The notes beneath the pieces were generated by a model. The model saw only the letters and a list, made by a program, of their open reading frames with translations, was not told the DNA's origin and ran no database searches. This document shows positions 7,118-15,574 of a stretch of 64,000 nucleotides of DNA, in pieces. Numbering within the stretch: the stretch's first letter is position 1; each line of letters opens with the position of its first letter. The DNA is taken from positions 1 to 64,000 of the forward strand of contig NZ_NFJP01000020.1 of NCBI RefSeq assembly GCF_002159915.1, read 5' to 3'. A program made the translations under genes and the position numbers. The stretch is from Gordonibacter sp. An230 (GTDB lineage: Bacteria > Actinomycetota > Coriobacteriia > Coriobacteriales > Eggerthellaceae).

Positions 7118-8775
7118 CTTGGAAGAACTTCGACGACGAGGACGAGCTGCGGCGGGCGGTGGCCGCCGCGCTGGATGCGGGTCCGCTGCCGCGCGAGGCG
7201 CAGGCCAAGCTCGACGACGTGTACGCGTCGCTGGGGTCCATCCCCCAGGATCGTCCGGCATCGGCGCGCTCGGAGGCCTCGGGGGCTTTGGAGGCCTCGA
7301 GGCGGCAGGGGCCGGGGGAATGCCGCTCGAACGCCCGTGCGGCCCGCGGCGCGTCGGCGGGCGGCCGCGCCGTGCGCCGCGGCGTTTTGGTGGCTGCGGT
7401 GGCTGCGACCGTCGCGCTGCTGGGCGGGGCCGCGTTCGCGGCGACTGCGCTTCTGCAGATGCAGCCGGGAGACGCGCCGTTTTTCGCCGGCGGCAAGAAC
7501 CTGTCGGTGTACGACAGCCTGCAAGAGGGCGTGTCCAGCCTGAACGCCGAAGTGGGAGAGGCCGTCGAGGTTGAAGGGGTGCGGGTGACGCTCGATTCCG
7601 TGTCGTGCGACCGCAGCATCGTCAACCTGTTCTTCACGCTGGAGAAGGAGGGCGGCTTCGACTTGGCCGAGCTGGCGGTCTACGAAGGCTCGCAGGAGAG
7701 CGAGTGGGCGCGCTTGGAGCGCCTTGCCCCGCGCTTCTCCTTCGAGCTGACAAGCGACGGCGAATCCCTTGGAAGCGGCTCCGTCTTCCTGTTGGACGCG
7801 TACCAGGAGGACGGCAAGGTGAGGGTCATGCAGCGCATCGTGCCGGAGGCGACGCTGCCCGACCAGGTGCATATCGCGTTGGAGGGGCCGGCGAACTGGG
7901 GGTCCTCCGAACCTTCCGAAGGGGACGCCGAGCCCTTCGCGTTCGACGTGGGCCTCGACCTGAGCACGGTGGCGCAGCCGCGCGAGCTGGGCGCGCAGGA
8001 TCTCGCGTTTGCCACGAGCGAGGGGGAGAAGACCATGGGGATCCAGCGCTTCACGGCCTCCGAGCTGGGGTGCGTCATGGTGGTGCGCAACGACGAAGAG
8101 GAGGCCGTCGAGGAGAGCGGCCGTCCCGTCTACCACGTGGCCGAGGGTTCCATCACGCCGCCCATGCTCAAGATCACCGATGATCGGGGCAACGTGCTGA
8201 CTCCGGTGGGCGCGGGCGACGGAACGGGGGTCGATCCGGCCGGCGCGTACGTGGTGGAGTTGGCGGGCCTGTCGCCCGATGCGACCAGCGTTACGTTCAC
8301 GCCGATGCTGCGCGCGGCCGACGGGGAACTGGCGACGAACGAGGAGCGTGCGGCGGCGAGCGAGTTAAACGAGCGCACGGTGGACGTCTCGCAGATCGGC
8401 GCGAAGCTGGAGACGAGCGAGTACGGCGGCTACGAGCTGACAGGCTGGGAGGTGGCCGACGGCACGGTGAGCATATCGCTCAAGCCCTACGGGTGGCAGA
8501 CGCCGTCCGGCCTCGCGGGAGGCATGCGGCCCGTGCAGCAGCCGACGCCGCTGTACGAGGAATGGTACGACGAGGAAACCGGAGAGACGTACTGGGGCTA
8601 CCATACGTCCGCCGAGTATCGGAAATGCGATTACCGAACCGGCGAGCTGTTGGTGATCCGGTCCTACTACGCCGCCGGCGACGAGGAGCTGCGCGGGTTG
8701 ACAGAGTACGAGTACCGCGCGTCGTTCGGCGAGTACCGCGAAGAGACGGGCGCGGCGCAGACCCTGTCGTTCTAG
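7114..8775 (+). CDS. DUF4179-type membrane protein, probable anti-sigma factor
   Basis: A 553-residue single-pass membrane protein. A cytoplasmic N-terminal region of about 90 residues, where sigma binding would be expected, precedes one helix (about residues 91-112, VLVAAVAATVALLGGAAFAA). A large extracytoplasmic domain follows, opening with a DUF4179-like segment (SLNAEVGEAVEVEGVRVTLD). The C-terminal third is rich in tyrosine and glutamate. The ATG overlaps the sigma gene stop in ATGA, so translation is coupled. In related sigma/DUF4179 pairs the membrane protein holds the sigma factor inactive until an envelope signal arrives; that role is inferred here from organisation and topology. Confidence 0.75.
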   Translation: MTWKNFDDEDELRRAVAAALDAGPLPREAQAKLDDVYASLGSIPQDRPASARSEASGALEASRRQGPGECRSNARAARGASAGGRAVRRGVLVAAVAATVALLGGAAFAATALLQMQPGDAPFFAGGKNLSVYDSLQEGVSSLNAEVGEAVEVEGVRVTLDSVSCDRSIVNLFFTLEKEGGFDLAELAVYEGSQESEWARLERLAPRFSFELTSDGESLGSGSVFLLDAYQEDGKVRVMQRIVPEATLPDQVHIALEGPANWGSSEPSEGDAEPFAFDVGLDLSTVAQPRELGAQDLAFATSEGEKTMGIQRFTASELGCVMVVRNDEEEAVEESGRPVYHVAEGSITPPMLKITDDRGNVLTPVGAGDGTGVDPAGAYVVELAGLSPDATSVTFTPMLRAADGELATNEERAAASELNERTVDVSQIGAKLETSEYGGYELTGWEVADGTVSISLKPYGWQTPSGLAGGMRPVQQPTPLYEEWYDEETGETYWGYHTSAEYRKCDYRTGELLVIRSYYAAGDEELRGLTEYEYRASFGEYREETGAAQTLSF

Positions 8776-8845
8776 CGGCGATGCGCGAGAGGCGGGCCTT
8801 TGGCGAAGGGGCCCGCCTCGTTTGGGCCGGGGCAGGGGCGTGGCA

Positions 8846-8924
8846 GGGGGACGGGGATAATGTCGCATTCTCTTAAGTCTTTGGGCGTCGCTGATTTTCC
8901 AAGAATGTGACATTACCCCCCACC
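8846..8924. repeat. REP-like palindromic repeat, copy 2
   Basis: This second copy of the element at 6305 lies 70 bases past the DUF4179 gene. The left arm (8846-8870) is nearly identical to copy 1, the centre keeps TTAAGTCTTTG and TTTTCCAAGAATG, and the right arm (8903-8924) has decayed at its outer end. The two copies bracket the sigma/DUF4179 pair in the same orientation. Confidence 0.8.
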
Positions 8925-9011
8925 TCTGTCATGGAAGGGCCGTGGCGGGGCACGAAGGTCCCTGCTACGGAAGATCCGCCTCGTTCGCGCGCGTTCGGCG
9001 CTGGTTCGCTC

Positions 9012-9353
9012 CTACTTGCCGAGCATTTTCTTCACGCCGTTTGCGGCGATGACGGCGCCGCCGCCGATGGCGAGCAAGCCGGGGCCGGGCAGGATGAGCA
9101 TCGGCACGCCTACGAGCATGATCGCGCCGCCGATGACCGTCTGCGCTGCGCCGCCGATGCGGCTGGGCCTCTTCGCAGAGGCGGGGCCTTTGCCGATGAC
9201 GGTGGCGTAGGCGGCGCTTTCCGGGGCGGCCGCGCTGCGTTCGTCCCGCCTTCCGTACGAGGGCGGCTGGAATCCGCCTTTCGCCGCGCCAGCCGCGCCG
9301 TCGCGCGCGCTGGACACGGGGTCGATGTCGATGATGGGCTCGTGCGTGCTCAT
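9012..9353 (-). CDS. small PGPGW-type transmembrane protein
   Basis: A 113-residue protein with a polar, low-complexity first half and a C-terminal membrane hairpin (about residues 78-108) containing MLVGVPMLILPGPGLLAI, close to the PGPGW motif of a family of small inner-membrane proteins of unknown function. The ATG at 9353 follows GGGGAG; a start at 9473 would add a basic stretch with no ribosome site. It is a monocistronic minus-strand gene between plus-strand neighbours. Confidence 0.65.
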   Translation of the reverse strand: MSTHEPIIDIDPVSSARDGAAGAAKGGFQPPSYGRRDERSAAAPESAAYATVIGKGPASAKRPSRIGGAAQTVIGGAIMLVGVPMLILPGPGLLAIGGGAVIAANGVKKMLGK

Positions 9354-10286
9354 AGGCTCTCCCCAGTCCCTTCCGGCTTTCGCCGTCTCTTTGCGTCTTC
9401 GCTCCTTCGCCTCGGTGCCGATTATAGGGTCGCCGGCGATGCGAGCGAGCCGCCGACGGTGCGGTCGGCCCATTCGTCACCGTTCGGTAACGCGCTGTCC
9501 GCGTCTTCTCCAAAGATGCGCCGTCGCGCGGCCTCGTCTGGGCGCGTGGGGTGTCGGAGGTGGGGCGAGGTGCTGCGGGGTTCGGCGGGCGCAGCGGCTG
9601 TCGCGCGGGACGGTCGCCGCCGGGGGCGGCGCGCCGGCGGTCGTCGGGGCGGCGAGTCGGCGGTTGTCGGGGCGGCGATTCGGTCGCTGCCGGCTGTCGC
9701 GCGGGGTGGTCGCTGTCAGGATGGCGGGCTTGGTCGGCGCGGGCGCGGCCGCTGCGCGGGACGGTTGCTACCGGAGTGGCGCGCTGGGAGTGAAACGGTA
9801 AGGAAATGACAGAAAAATGGCGATATTGTACCGAATGTGGCCGAGAGAGAGGCTTCGGCGGCCCTTGCCAGGGCACTACGGTAAAACCTGACGGGTTTTT
9901 CGGCCAAATATTATCGTTTCGGACCCTTTCGAGCCTCAGACCGGCCTTGGCAGGGGTGTTTCGGTAAAATATCGGTGAAAAAGTCGAGATCTCTTACCGC
10001 GAGGGGTTGCACCCGCCGCCGGTCTCCGCGGCGGGGGCGCGCGGGGGCGGGGGCGCGACGAACGCGAGAGCGGAGGGCGCGGGGCGTCGGAGGAGTGTCG
10101 CGATTCAGCCCGTCCTTCCCGGCCAATTCCCCGTTCTCGAGCGCGCGGCGTGCCGGATGCGATACACTGTGAGTCGCAAGGTTTCTGTTCGCGTGAGAGT
10201 GTGTTGATGTAAGGCTCGACTGTGGTTCGCGCCTTGACGAAAACGGCAACGGCGTGGGCCACTCAACAGGAAAGTTGGTGGTCAAC
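9354..10286. other. 930-base spacer, no supported gene
   Basis: No reading frame here has a convincing start and composition. Bases 9570-9770 are GC-rich simple sequence with short near-repeats (for example GTCGGGGCGGCGA twice, about 22 bases apart, and GGCTGTCGCGCGGG twice). Bases 9800-9980 are AT-richer and carry a duplicated motif (9863 and 9945) and a small hairpin with a T-run (9883-9900). A TACACT box at about 10163 may serve the downstream GTPase gene. Confidence 0.6.
9863..9969. repeat. duplicated CCTTG(C/G)CAGGG...CGGTAAAA motif
   Basis: Two imperfect direct copies, at 9863-9886 and 9945-9969, begin CCTTGCCAGGG or CCTTGGCAGGG and end CGGTAAAA, 82 bases apart. Between them AAAACC and GGTTTT form a small hairpin ending in TTTTT at about 9900. 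Paired regulator sites or decayed repeats are both possible. Confidence 0.4.
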
Positions 10287-12362
10287 ATGGCAGCTCCTGC
10301 TACCGAACACGTACGGAACATCGTGCTGGTGGGCCAAGACGGCGCCGGCAAGACATCGCTCGCCGAGGCGATGCTGCACGTCTCGGGCCGCACGCCCCGC
10401 ATGGGCACGACCCACGACGGGAAATCCTACCTTGACTACGACGAGGAGGAGATCCGGCGCAAGTTCACGATCGGCACGTCCATCGCTCCCGTCCCTTACA
10501 AAGACTACAAGATCAACCTGCTCGACACGTCGGGCCATCCCGACTTCGTCGGCGACACGCTGGCGTGCATGCAGGCGGCCGAGATGGCGCTGTTTGTGGT
10601 TGACGCTGTGGCGGGCCCGCAGGTCATGACCACGAAGCTCTGGCGTGAGGCCGAGGATATGCGCCTGTCGCGCGCCGTGTTCATCAACCACATCGACCGC
10701 GAGAACGCCGACTTCGACACGGCCATGGCGCTTCTGCACGCGCGCTTCGGCTCGCGCCTGGGCCCCGTGACCATCCCCATCGGCGTGGACGCGGACTTCA
10801 AAGGCGTCATCGACGTCATCCGGATGAAGGCGCGCTACTTCGACCAGGACGGAACCACCGACGAGCGCGTGGAGGACATTCCGTCCGAGTACGCCGACGC
10901 GGCGAGCGCGGCGCGCGACAAGCTGTGCGATCTCGTGGCCGAAGCCGATGACGAGCTGATGATGAAGTACCTCGACGGCGAGGAGCAGCTGACGCAGGAG
11001 GAGTTGGAGCGGCTGCTCGACCAGGCCATCGCGCAGGAGCTGTTCATTCCCGTGTTCGTGGGTTCCACGATCATCGAGCAGGGCGTCAAGGGCCTTATGG
11101 AGGACATCTGCACCTACTTCCCGCATCCGCGCCATCACGGGCGCTTCCGTCTGGCCAACGGGGAGGAGACGTTCGTGGACGAAGAGGGCGAGCCCGCCGC
11201 ATTCGTGTTCAAGACGGTGTCCGACCCGTTTGTGGGACGCCTGAGCTTCCTCAAAGTCATCTCGGGCGTGCTCGAGCCGGGCATGGAGCTGATCAACGCG
11301 CGCACGCGCAAGAAGGACCGCCTCGGGCACCTCTACGTGATGATGGGCAAGGAGACGACCGACGTGAAGAGCGCGAAGGCCGGCGACATCATCGTGGTGC
11401 CCAAGCTCTCCGACACCCGTGCCGGCGACACGCTGTCGAAGTCCGGCGACGTGGCCATCGACCCCTTGCCGCTGCCTGTTCCCCAATACCCGGTGGCCAT
11501 CGAGGCCGTCAACAAGAAGGACGAGGACAAGCTGGGGACGTTCTTGGCGCGCGCGATCGAGAACGACCCGACCCTGCGCGTGAGCCGCAGCGAGGAGACG
11601 CATCAGACGGTGGTCACCGCCATGGGCGAGGCTCAGGTGGAGACGCTTCTTGCGCGCCTCAAGGAGCAGACGGGCGTGGAGGCGCGCCTTGTGCCTGTGC
11701 GCGTTCCGTACCGCGAGACGATCTGCAAGGTGGCCGAGGCCCAGGGTCGTCACAAGAAGCAGACGGGCGGCGCGGGCCAGTTCGGCGATTGCTGGCTGCG
11801 CCTCGAGCCCAACCGGGGGGAGGGCTACGAGTTCATCGACGAGATCGTGGGCGGAAAGATCCCACGCGGCTTTCTGCCGGCCATCGACAAGGGCGTGCAG
11901 GACGCCATGGCCGAGGGCTTTTTGGCGGGCTATCCCATGGTGGATATCAAGGTGGCCGTGTACGACGGGTCGTACCACGCCGTCGACTCCAACGAGATGG
12001 CGTTCAAGACGGCCGCGCGCATCGGCTTCCGCGCCGCGTGCGAGAAGGCCAACCCCATCCTGCTCGAGCCGATGGCGAACCTCGATGTGACGGTGGGCGA
12101 GGAGTACGCCGGCGCGGTGATGGGCGACATCTCGACGCGTCGCGGCCGTATCGTGGGCACCGACTCCAACGACGCGGGCGAGACGGTCATCATGGTGCGC
12201 GTGCCCTATGCCGAGGTGGTGTCGTATACGAAGGATCTGCGCGCCATCACGCGCGGGTCGGGCTCCTACACGATCGAGCTGGAGGGCTACGAGCCGGCAC
12301 CGGCCGACGTGACCAAGAAGCTCGTCGAGGCGTACCAGGCCGCACGCGCCGCGGGCAACTGA
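10287..12362 (+). CDS. elongation factor G-like translation GTPase (FusA paralogue)
   Basis: A 691-residue protein with the full EF-G layout: GTPase domain (1 to about 270), beta-barrel domain II, domain III, domain IV (QTGGAGQFGDCWLRLEP onward) and the C-terminal EF-G fold. The P-loop is GQDGAGKT (residues 16-23). The G3 motif reads DTSGH rather than DTPGH and the G4 motif reads NHID rather than NKxD, marking it as the divergent EF-G-like group rather than the canonical translocase. ATG 10287 gives the natural N-terminus; a GTG at 10254 is in frame but unsupported. No rpsL/rpsG genes are nearby. Roles in ribosome recycling or stress are possible but not shown. Confidence 0.85.
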   Translation: MAAPATEHVRNIVLVGQDGAGKTSLAEAMLHVSGRTPRMGTTHDGKSYLDYDEEEIRRKFTIGTSIAPVPYKDYKINLLDTSGHPDFVGDTLACMQAAEMALFVVDAVAGPQVMTTKLWREAEDMRLSRAVFINHIDRENADFDTAMALLHARFGSRLGPVTIPIGVDADFKGVIDVIRMKARYFDQDGTTDERVEDIPSEYADAASAARDKLCDLVAEADDELMMKYLDGEEQLTQEELERLLDQAIAQELFIPVFVGSTIIEQGVKGLMEDICTYFPHPRHHGRFRLANGEETFVDEEGEPAAFVFKTVSDPFVGRLSFLKVISGVLEPGMELINARTRKKDRLGHLYVMMGKETTDVKSAKAGDIIVVPKLSDTRAGDTLSKSGDVAIDPLPLPVPQYPVAIEAVNKKDEDKLGTFLARAIENDPTLRVSRSEETHQTVVTAMGEAQVETLLARLKEQTGVEARLVPVRVPYRETICKVAEAQGRHKKQTGGAGQFGDCWLRLEPNRGEGYEFIDEIVGGKIPRGFLPAIDKGVQDAMAEGFLAGYPMVDIKVAVYDGSYHAVDSNEMAFKTAARIGFRAACEKANPILLEPMANLDVTVGEEYAGAVMGDISTRRGRIVGTDSNDAGETVIMVRVPYAEVVSYTKDLRAITRGSGSYTIELEGYEPAPADVTKKLVEAYQAARAAGN

Positions 12363-12422
12363 CGGGCCTTTGGACGGCCTGTCTGCGGGCGATTGACGCT
12401 CGCGGGCGGTTGGCCGGCTGAG

Positions 12423-12598
12423 GCTTGCAGACGATTCGCGGGCTTGCGCGGTTGGATGGCGGGTTCATGGCGACCGGTTGGCGGGCCCGCGGCAGCTGGC
12501 CGATGGATCCGCGGCAGCTGGCCGACAGGCTTGCGGCAGCTGGTTGACGTGCTTGCGGCAGATGGCCGACGAACCTGCGGCATCCGGTCGTCGGAATG
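12423..12598. repeat. 22-bp tandem repeat array
   Basis: Five copies begin at 12489, 12511, 12533, 12555 and 12577, exactly 22 bases apart, with core GCGGCAGCTGGCCGA. Copies upstream of 12489 are progressively degenerate back to about 12423, and the last copy is partial. The array fills the spacer after the EF-G-like gene and has no plausible reading frame. Confidence 0.8.
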
Positions 12599-12600
12599 CG

Positions 12601-12628
12601 GGCGCCGTCCGAAAGGGCGGCGCCTTTT
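12601..12628 (+). terminator. rho-independent terminator of the EF-G-like gene
   Basis: A 10-bp stem (GGCGCCGTCC with GGGCGGCGCC, one G-U pair) around a GAAA tetraloop is followed by TTTT. It points in the plus direction and lies just before the end of the convergent surface-protein gene. Confidence 0.85.
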
Positions 12629-12658
12629 CGCTTTCCCGTCTTTTCACCCCCTCACCTC

Positions 12659-15574
12659 CTATGCGCGCTTTGGGCAGCGCTTTGCTCGTGCGAGGCGTGC
12701 GGCGCATGCCGTTGTCGCGAGGGACAGGGCGGCGAGCAGGGCGGCCGCGAGGGGCGCGCGGGTGGAGTCGCCGGTTTCGGCGATGGGTTCGGGGACGGGG
12801 ACAGGCTCGTCGACGAGGGCGAGGGACGCGCGCACGACGGGGACGTCCTGGCCCTCGTAGGCGAGATCGACCGGGTGCGCCTCGGCATCGACGAGGTATC
12901 CTTCGGGAGCCTTCGTCTCCACGACCTCGTAGGAGCCAAGGGGCAAAGGCGCGCTGCATGCGAAGCCCTCTTCATCGGTGACGAGCGTGGCGGCCACCTC
13001 TCCGGCGACAAGCGCCGTCGTGCCGTCGGGCGCGACGATGTCTTGCGCGGCGCGCACCTCATAGGCGGCGTTGGGGACGGGCCCTTTGCCAACGGCGTCG
13101 GTTTTGCCGATCTCGATGACGCCCGCCGCCTTGCGGTTGGGAGCGTCGAGGGCGACGGAGACGCTTCGGGTCTCGGGGTCGCCGTAGGCGAGGCGAACGG
13201 ATGCGGGCTCGCTGGCGCGCACGTAGCCGTCGGGCGCGCGCGTCTCGACGATCTCGTAGGCGCCCAGATGAAGGCCCTCGGCCACCGCCGTTCCGTCGTC
13301 GTCCGATTCCAGCAGCGCCACCGTCTCGCCCGCCTGGGCGCGCACGGTTCCGTCAGCTGTTACGATGTCCTGGGCGGCGCGTACCTCCCAAACGATGCCC
13401 GGCTGGGCGATGGGCGTGCCCGTGTCGGCATCGACCTTGCGCACCTCGATGCGCCCCGTTTGAGGGAGGTCTTCCACGACCACTTCGACGATGCCTTCCT
13501 CGTCTCGGTCGGCCAGAGAGAACGCTGCGGGCTCGTCGTTCAGCACGTAGCCGGGAGGCGGACAGGTTTCCTGCACGTAGTACGTGCCGCCGCCGTTGAG
13601 CTTGTCGGGCAGCGTGCAGACGCCCTCTTCGTCGGTGGCGAACTCGCTGACGATGGGGCCTCCCGCGCCCACCTGGAAGGCGAGGGGCTGCTTGCGCTCG
13701 TCGAGGATGCGGAAGGTCATGCGCCCGTTCACGCGCCGCCCTGTCTCGGCGTCCTTCTTGACGATGCGCACGACGGTGCCCGTCTCGTCCTCCACCGTGA
13801 AGGCGTACGTGCGCCCGTCTTCGGCCACGGTGGCGCGGAACTCCGCGACCGGCTCGTAGCCTGCGGGCGTCGTGGAGGGGTCCTCCCGCACGAGGTAGGT
13901 GCCGAAGGGCAGGGCTCCGGCTTGGCCGTCTTCGCGCAGGTCCGCTGTCGTGGCGAAGCCGTCCTCGTTTGTGACGATGCGGGCGACGCTCTGTCCGGAT
14001 TCGGGGTCGAGGATGTCGAAGGCCACGCCGGCGAGCGGGCGCTTGACGCTCTGGTCGCCCATGGTGCCCTCGCCGTCGCCCACTTTGAGCACGGCGATGT
14101 CACCGCGGACGACGCGCTCGGGCACGGAGGCCTCGTGGAGCAGCGGGGCGAGCGGGCCCGTTCCCTCGGCCGTCACGGGCAGGGCGATGGCGGCGGGGTC
14201 GGCCAGAAGGTAGCCTTCGGGTGCCTTCGTCTCGCGTACCACGACGGTGCCGAGCGGAAGCCCCGCGCCCGCCGAGTTCGCCGGCAGCGACGCGGAGTCG
14301 AGGTGCGCCCTTCCGTCCTCGTCCGTGACGACGGTGGCCGAGAGTGTGGGGGAGAGCCCCGACGCGGCGGCCTCTTCGGGCGTGCTGAACGAGCCCGCGT
14401 AATGTTCGACGGAGAACACGGCTCCGGCCAGCGTCGCATCTCCCTGCGCGGTCGCCTGCCCGGTTTCGGCGTCTTTCTTGGCTGCGATGACGTCCACGGG
14501 CCTCAGCTGGGGCTCGTCGGTTGTGTCTACCCGCACGGCCACGTTTTGACGGCAGTCCTCCACGGTGAGGCGCACGGGGTAAACCTGCTCGTCGAGGGCG
14601 TAGCCGGCGGGCGGCTCGATCTCCTTGACCCAGTACTCGCCTGGCCAAAGCGCCGCCTCGCCGGTTCCGCGTCCGTCCTCTCCGGTGACGATGCGCTGCA
14701 CCTCGCGCTCACATGCGGCGTCGGCGTACACGCCGTACACGGCCCCGGACAGCGAGTAGCAGGGGTTGCCGCTTGTGACGTGGGGCATCGAGGACGACTT
14801 GGCCACCTCGATACCGCCGAGAAGCGGGGCCTCCTGGCTGAAGGCCCGCGTTGTCTGGCCGCCCCTGACGGTGACGGTCTGCGGTCCTTCGTCTAGGCCG
14901 TAGCCGTGGGAGGGGTCCGTCTCGCGCAGCGTGTACGTTCCGATGGGGACGTCCGCGGCTTCGGCATGCCCGTCGGAGTCGGTTGCGAGCACGGCCTGAA
15001 CCGCGCCGTCGCCGTCCACGAGCTCGTAGCGCGCGCCCGCGAGCGTGGCTTCGGGGACGGCCTCGGCGTATCCGTCGGCGCCCTGCTTGACCACCTCCAA
15101 GCTGCCGTGCAGGTAGATGACGAAGTCTCCGACATCCTGCGGGCCGAAGGGGGAGGAGTGGTTGGGGTACATCGCGGCGCCCGAGCAGTCGATGACGATC
15201 TGGTAGCCTCCGTCGCTCGTGCGCGTGCCTGTGAAGGGGTAGTGCCCCGGTACGGGCGTGCCGTACAGGGGGCCCGAGATGCAGTAGCCTGTCGTCTCGA
15301 TGCCGTACTGGGGGAAGCTCACGGCGAACACGTTGCCGCCTTGCGCGCCGTCGACCTCGGGGTTCGTGCACTCGACGTAGCAGGTTCCGCTGATGGTGTC
15401 TGGAATCGCGAGCGCGGGCGGCGGGGCGCAGAAGGGCAGGAGGGCCGCGCACGCCATCGCCGCGGCACATAAGAACGCGAGCGGCGTTGCGCGCCGCCCG
15501 AGCGGCGGTTTCGCCCTCGCGCTCGCTTGCATCTGCTTTCGCGGCGCTGTCTTCAAGGTGTGGCGTCGTTCCAT
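12659..15574 (-). CDS. Cna-B/SpaA-repeat surface protein (MSCRAMM or pilin-like)
   Basis: A 971-residue secreted protein. The N-terminus has a basic stretch and a hydrophobic signal core (LAFLCAAAMACAALLPFC, about residues 33-50), probably cut near ALAIP. After a unique region of about 100 residues come roughly seven Cna-B/SpaA prealbumin-like domains, each marked by a Lys-rich start and a closing YxVxET-PxGY signature (for example TVVVRETKAPEGYLL and YEIVETRAPDGYV). These normally carry intramolecular isopeptide bonds. The C-terminus is AETGD, a hydrophobic helix and a basic tail: a sortase signal lacking the usual LP. The ATG at 15574 follows a purine-rich stretch (AGAGGGG). No sortase gene is adjacent. 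It may be an adhesin or pilus subunit. Confidence 0.85.
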   Translation of the reverse strand: MERRHTLKTAPRKQMQASARAKPPLGRRATPLAFLCAAAMACAALLPFCAPPPALAIPDTISGTCYVECTNPEVDGAQGGNVFAVSFPQYGIETTGYCISGPLYGTPVPGHYPFTGTRTSDGGYQIVIDCSGAAMYPNHSSPFGPQDVGDFVIYLHGSLEVVKQGADGYAEAVPEATLAGARYELVDGDGAVQAVLATDSDGHAEAADVPIGTYTLRETDPSHGYGLDEGPQTVTVRGGQTTRAFSQEAPLLGGIEVAKSSSMPHVTSGNPCYSLSGAVYGVYADAACEREVQRIVTGEDGRGTGEAALWPGEYWVKEIEPPAGYALDEQVYPVRLTVEDCRQNVAVRVDTTDEPQLRPVDVIAAKKDAETGQATAQGDATLAGAVFSVEHYAGSFSTPEEAAASGLSPTLSATVVTDEDGRAHLDSASLPANSAGAGLPLGTVVVRETKAPEGYLLADPAAIALPVTAEGTGPLAPLLHEASVPERVVRGDIAVLKVGDGEGTMGDQSVKRPLAGVAFDILDPESGQSVARIVTNEDGFATTADLREDGQAGALPFGTYLVREDPSTTPAGYEPVAEFRATVAEDGRTYAFTVEDETGTVVRIVKKDAETGRRVNGRMTFRILDERKQPLAFQVGAGGPIVSEFATDEEGVCTLPDKLNGGGTYYVQETCPPPGYVLNDEPAAFSLADRDEEGIVEVVVEDLPQTGRIEVRKVDADTGTPIAQPGIVWEVRAAQDIVTADGTVRAQAGETVALLESDDDGTAVAEGLHLGAYEIVETRAPDGYVRASEPASVRLAYGDPETRSVSVALDAPNRKAAGVIEIGKTDAVGKGPVPNAAYEVRAAQDIVAPDGTTALVAGEVAATLVTDEEGFACSAPLPLGSYEVVETKAPEGYLVDAEAHPVDLAYEGQDVPVVRASLALVDEPVPVPEPIAETGDSTRAPLAAALLAALSLATTACAARLARAKRCPKRA

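Noticed and set aside
8907-9809. Plus-strand frame opposite the PGPGW gene and the spacer
   Set aside because: The minus-strand frame has a real membrane hairpin and ribosome site; this frame is low-complexity.
12423-12598. CRISPR array
   Set aside because: The 22-bp units are contiguous with no unique spacers, and no cas genes are near, so it is a plain tandem repeat.
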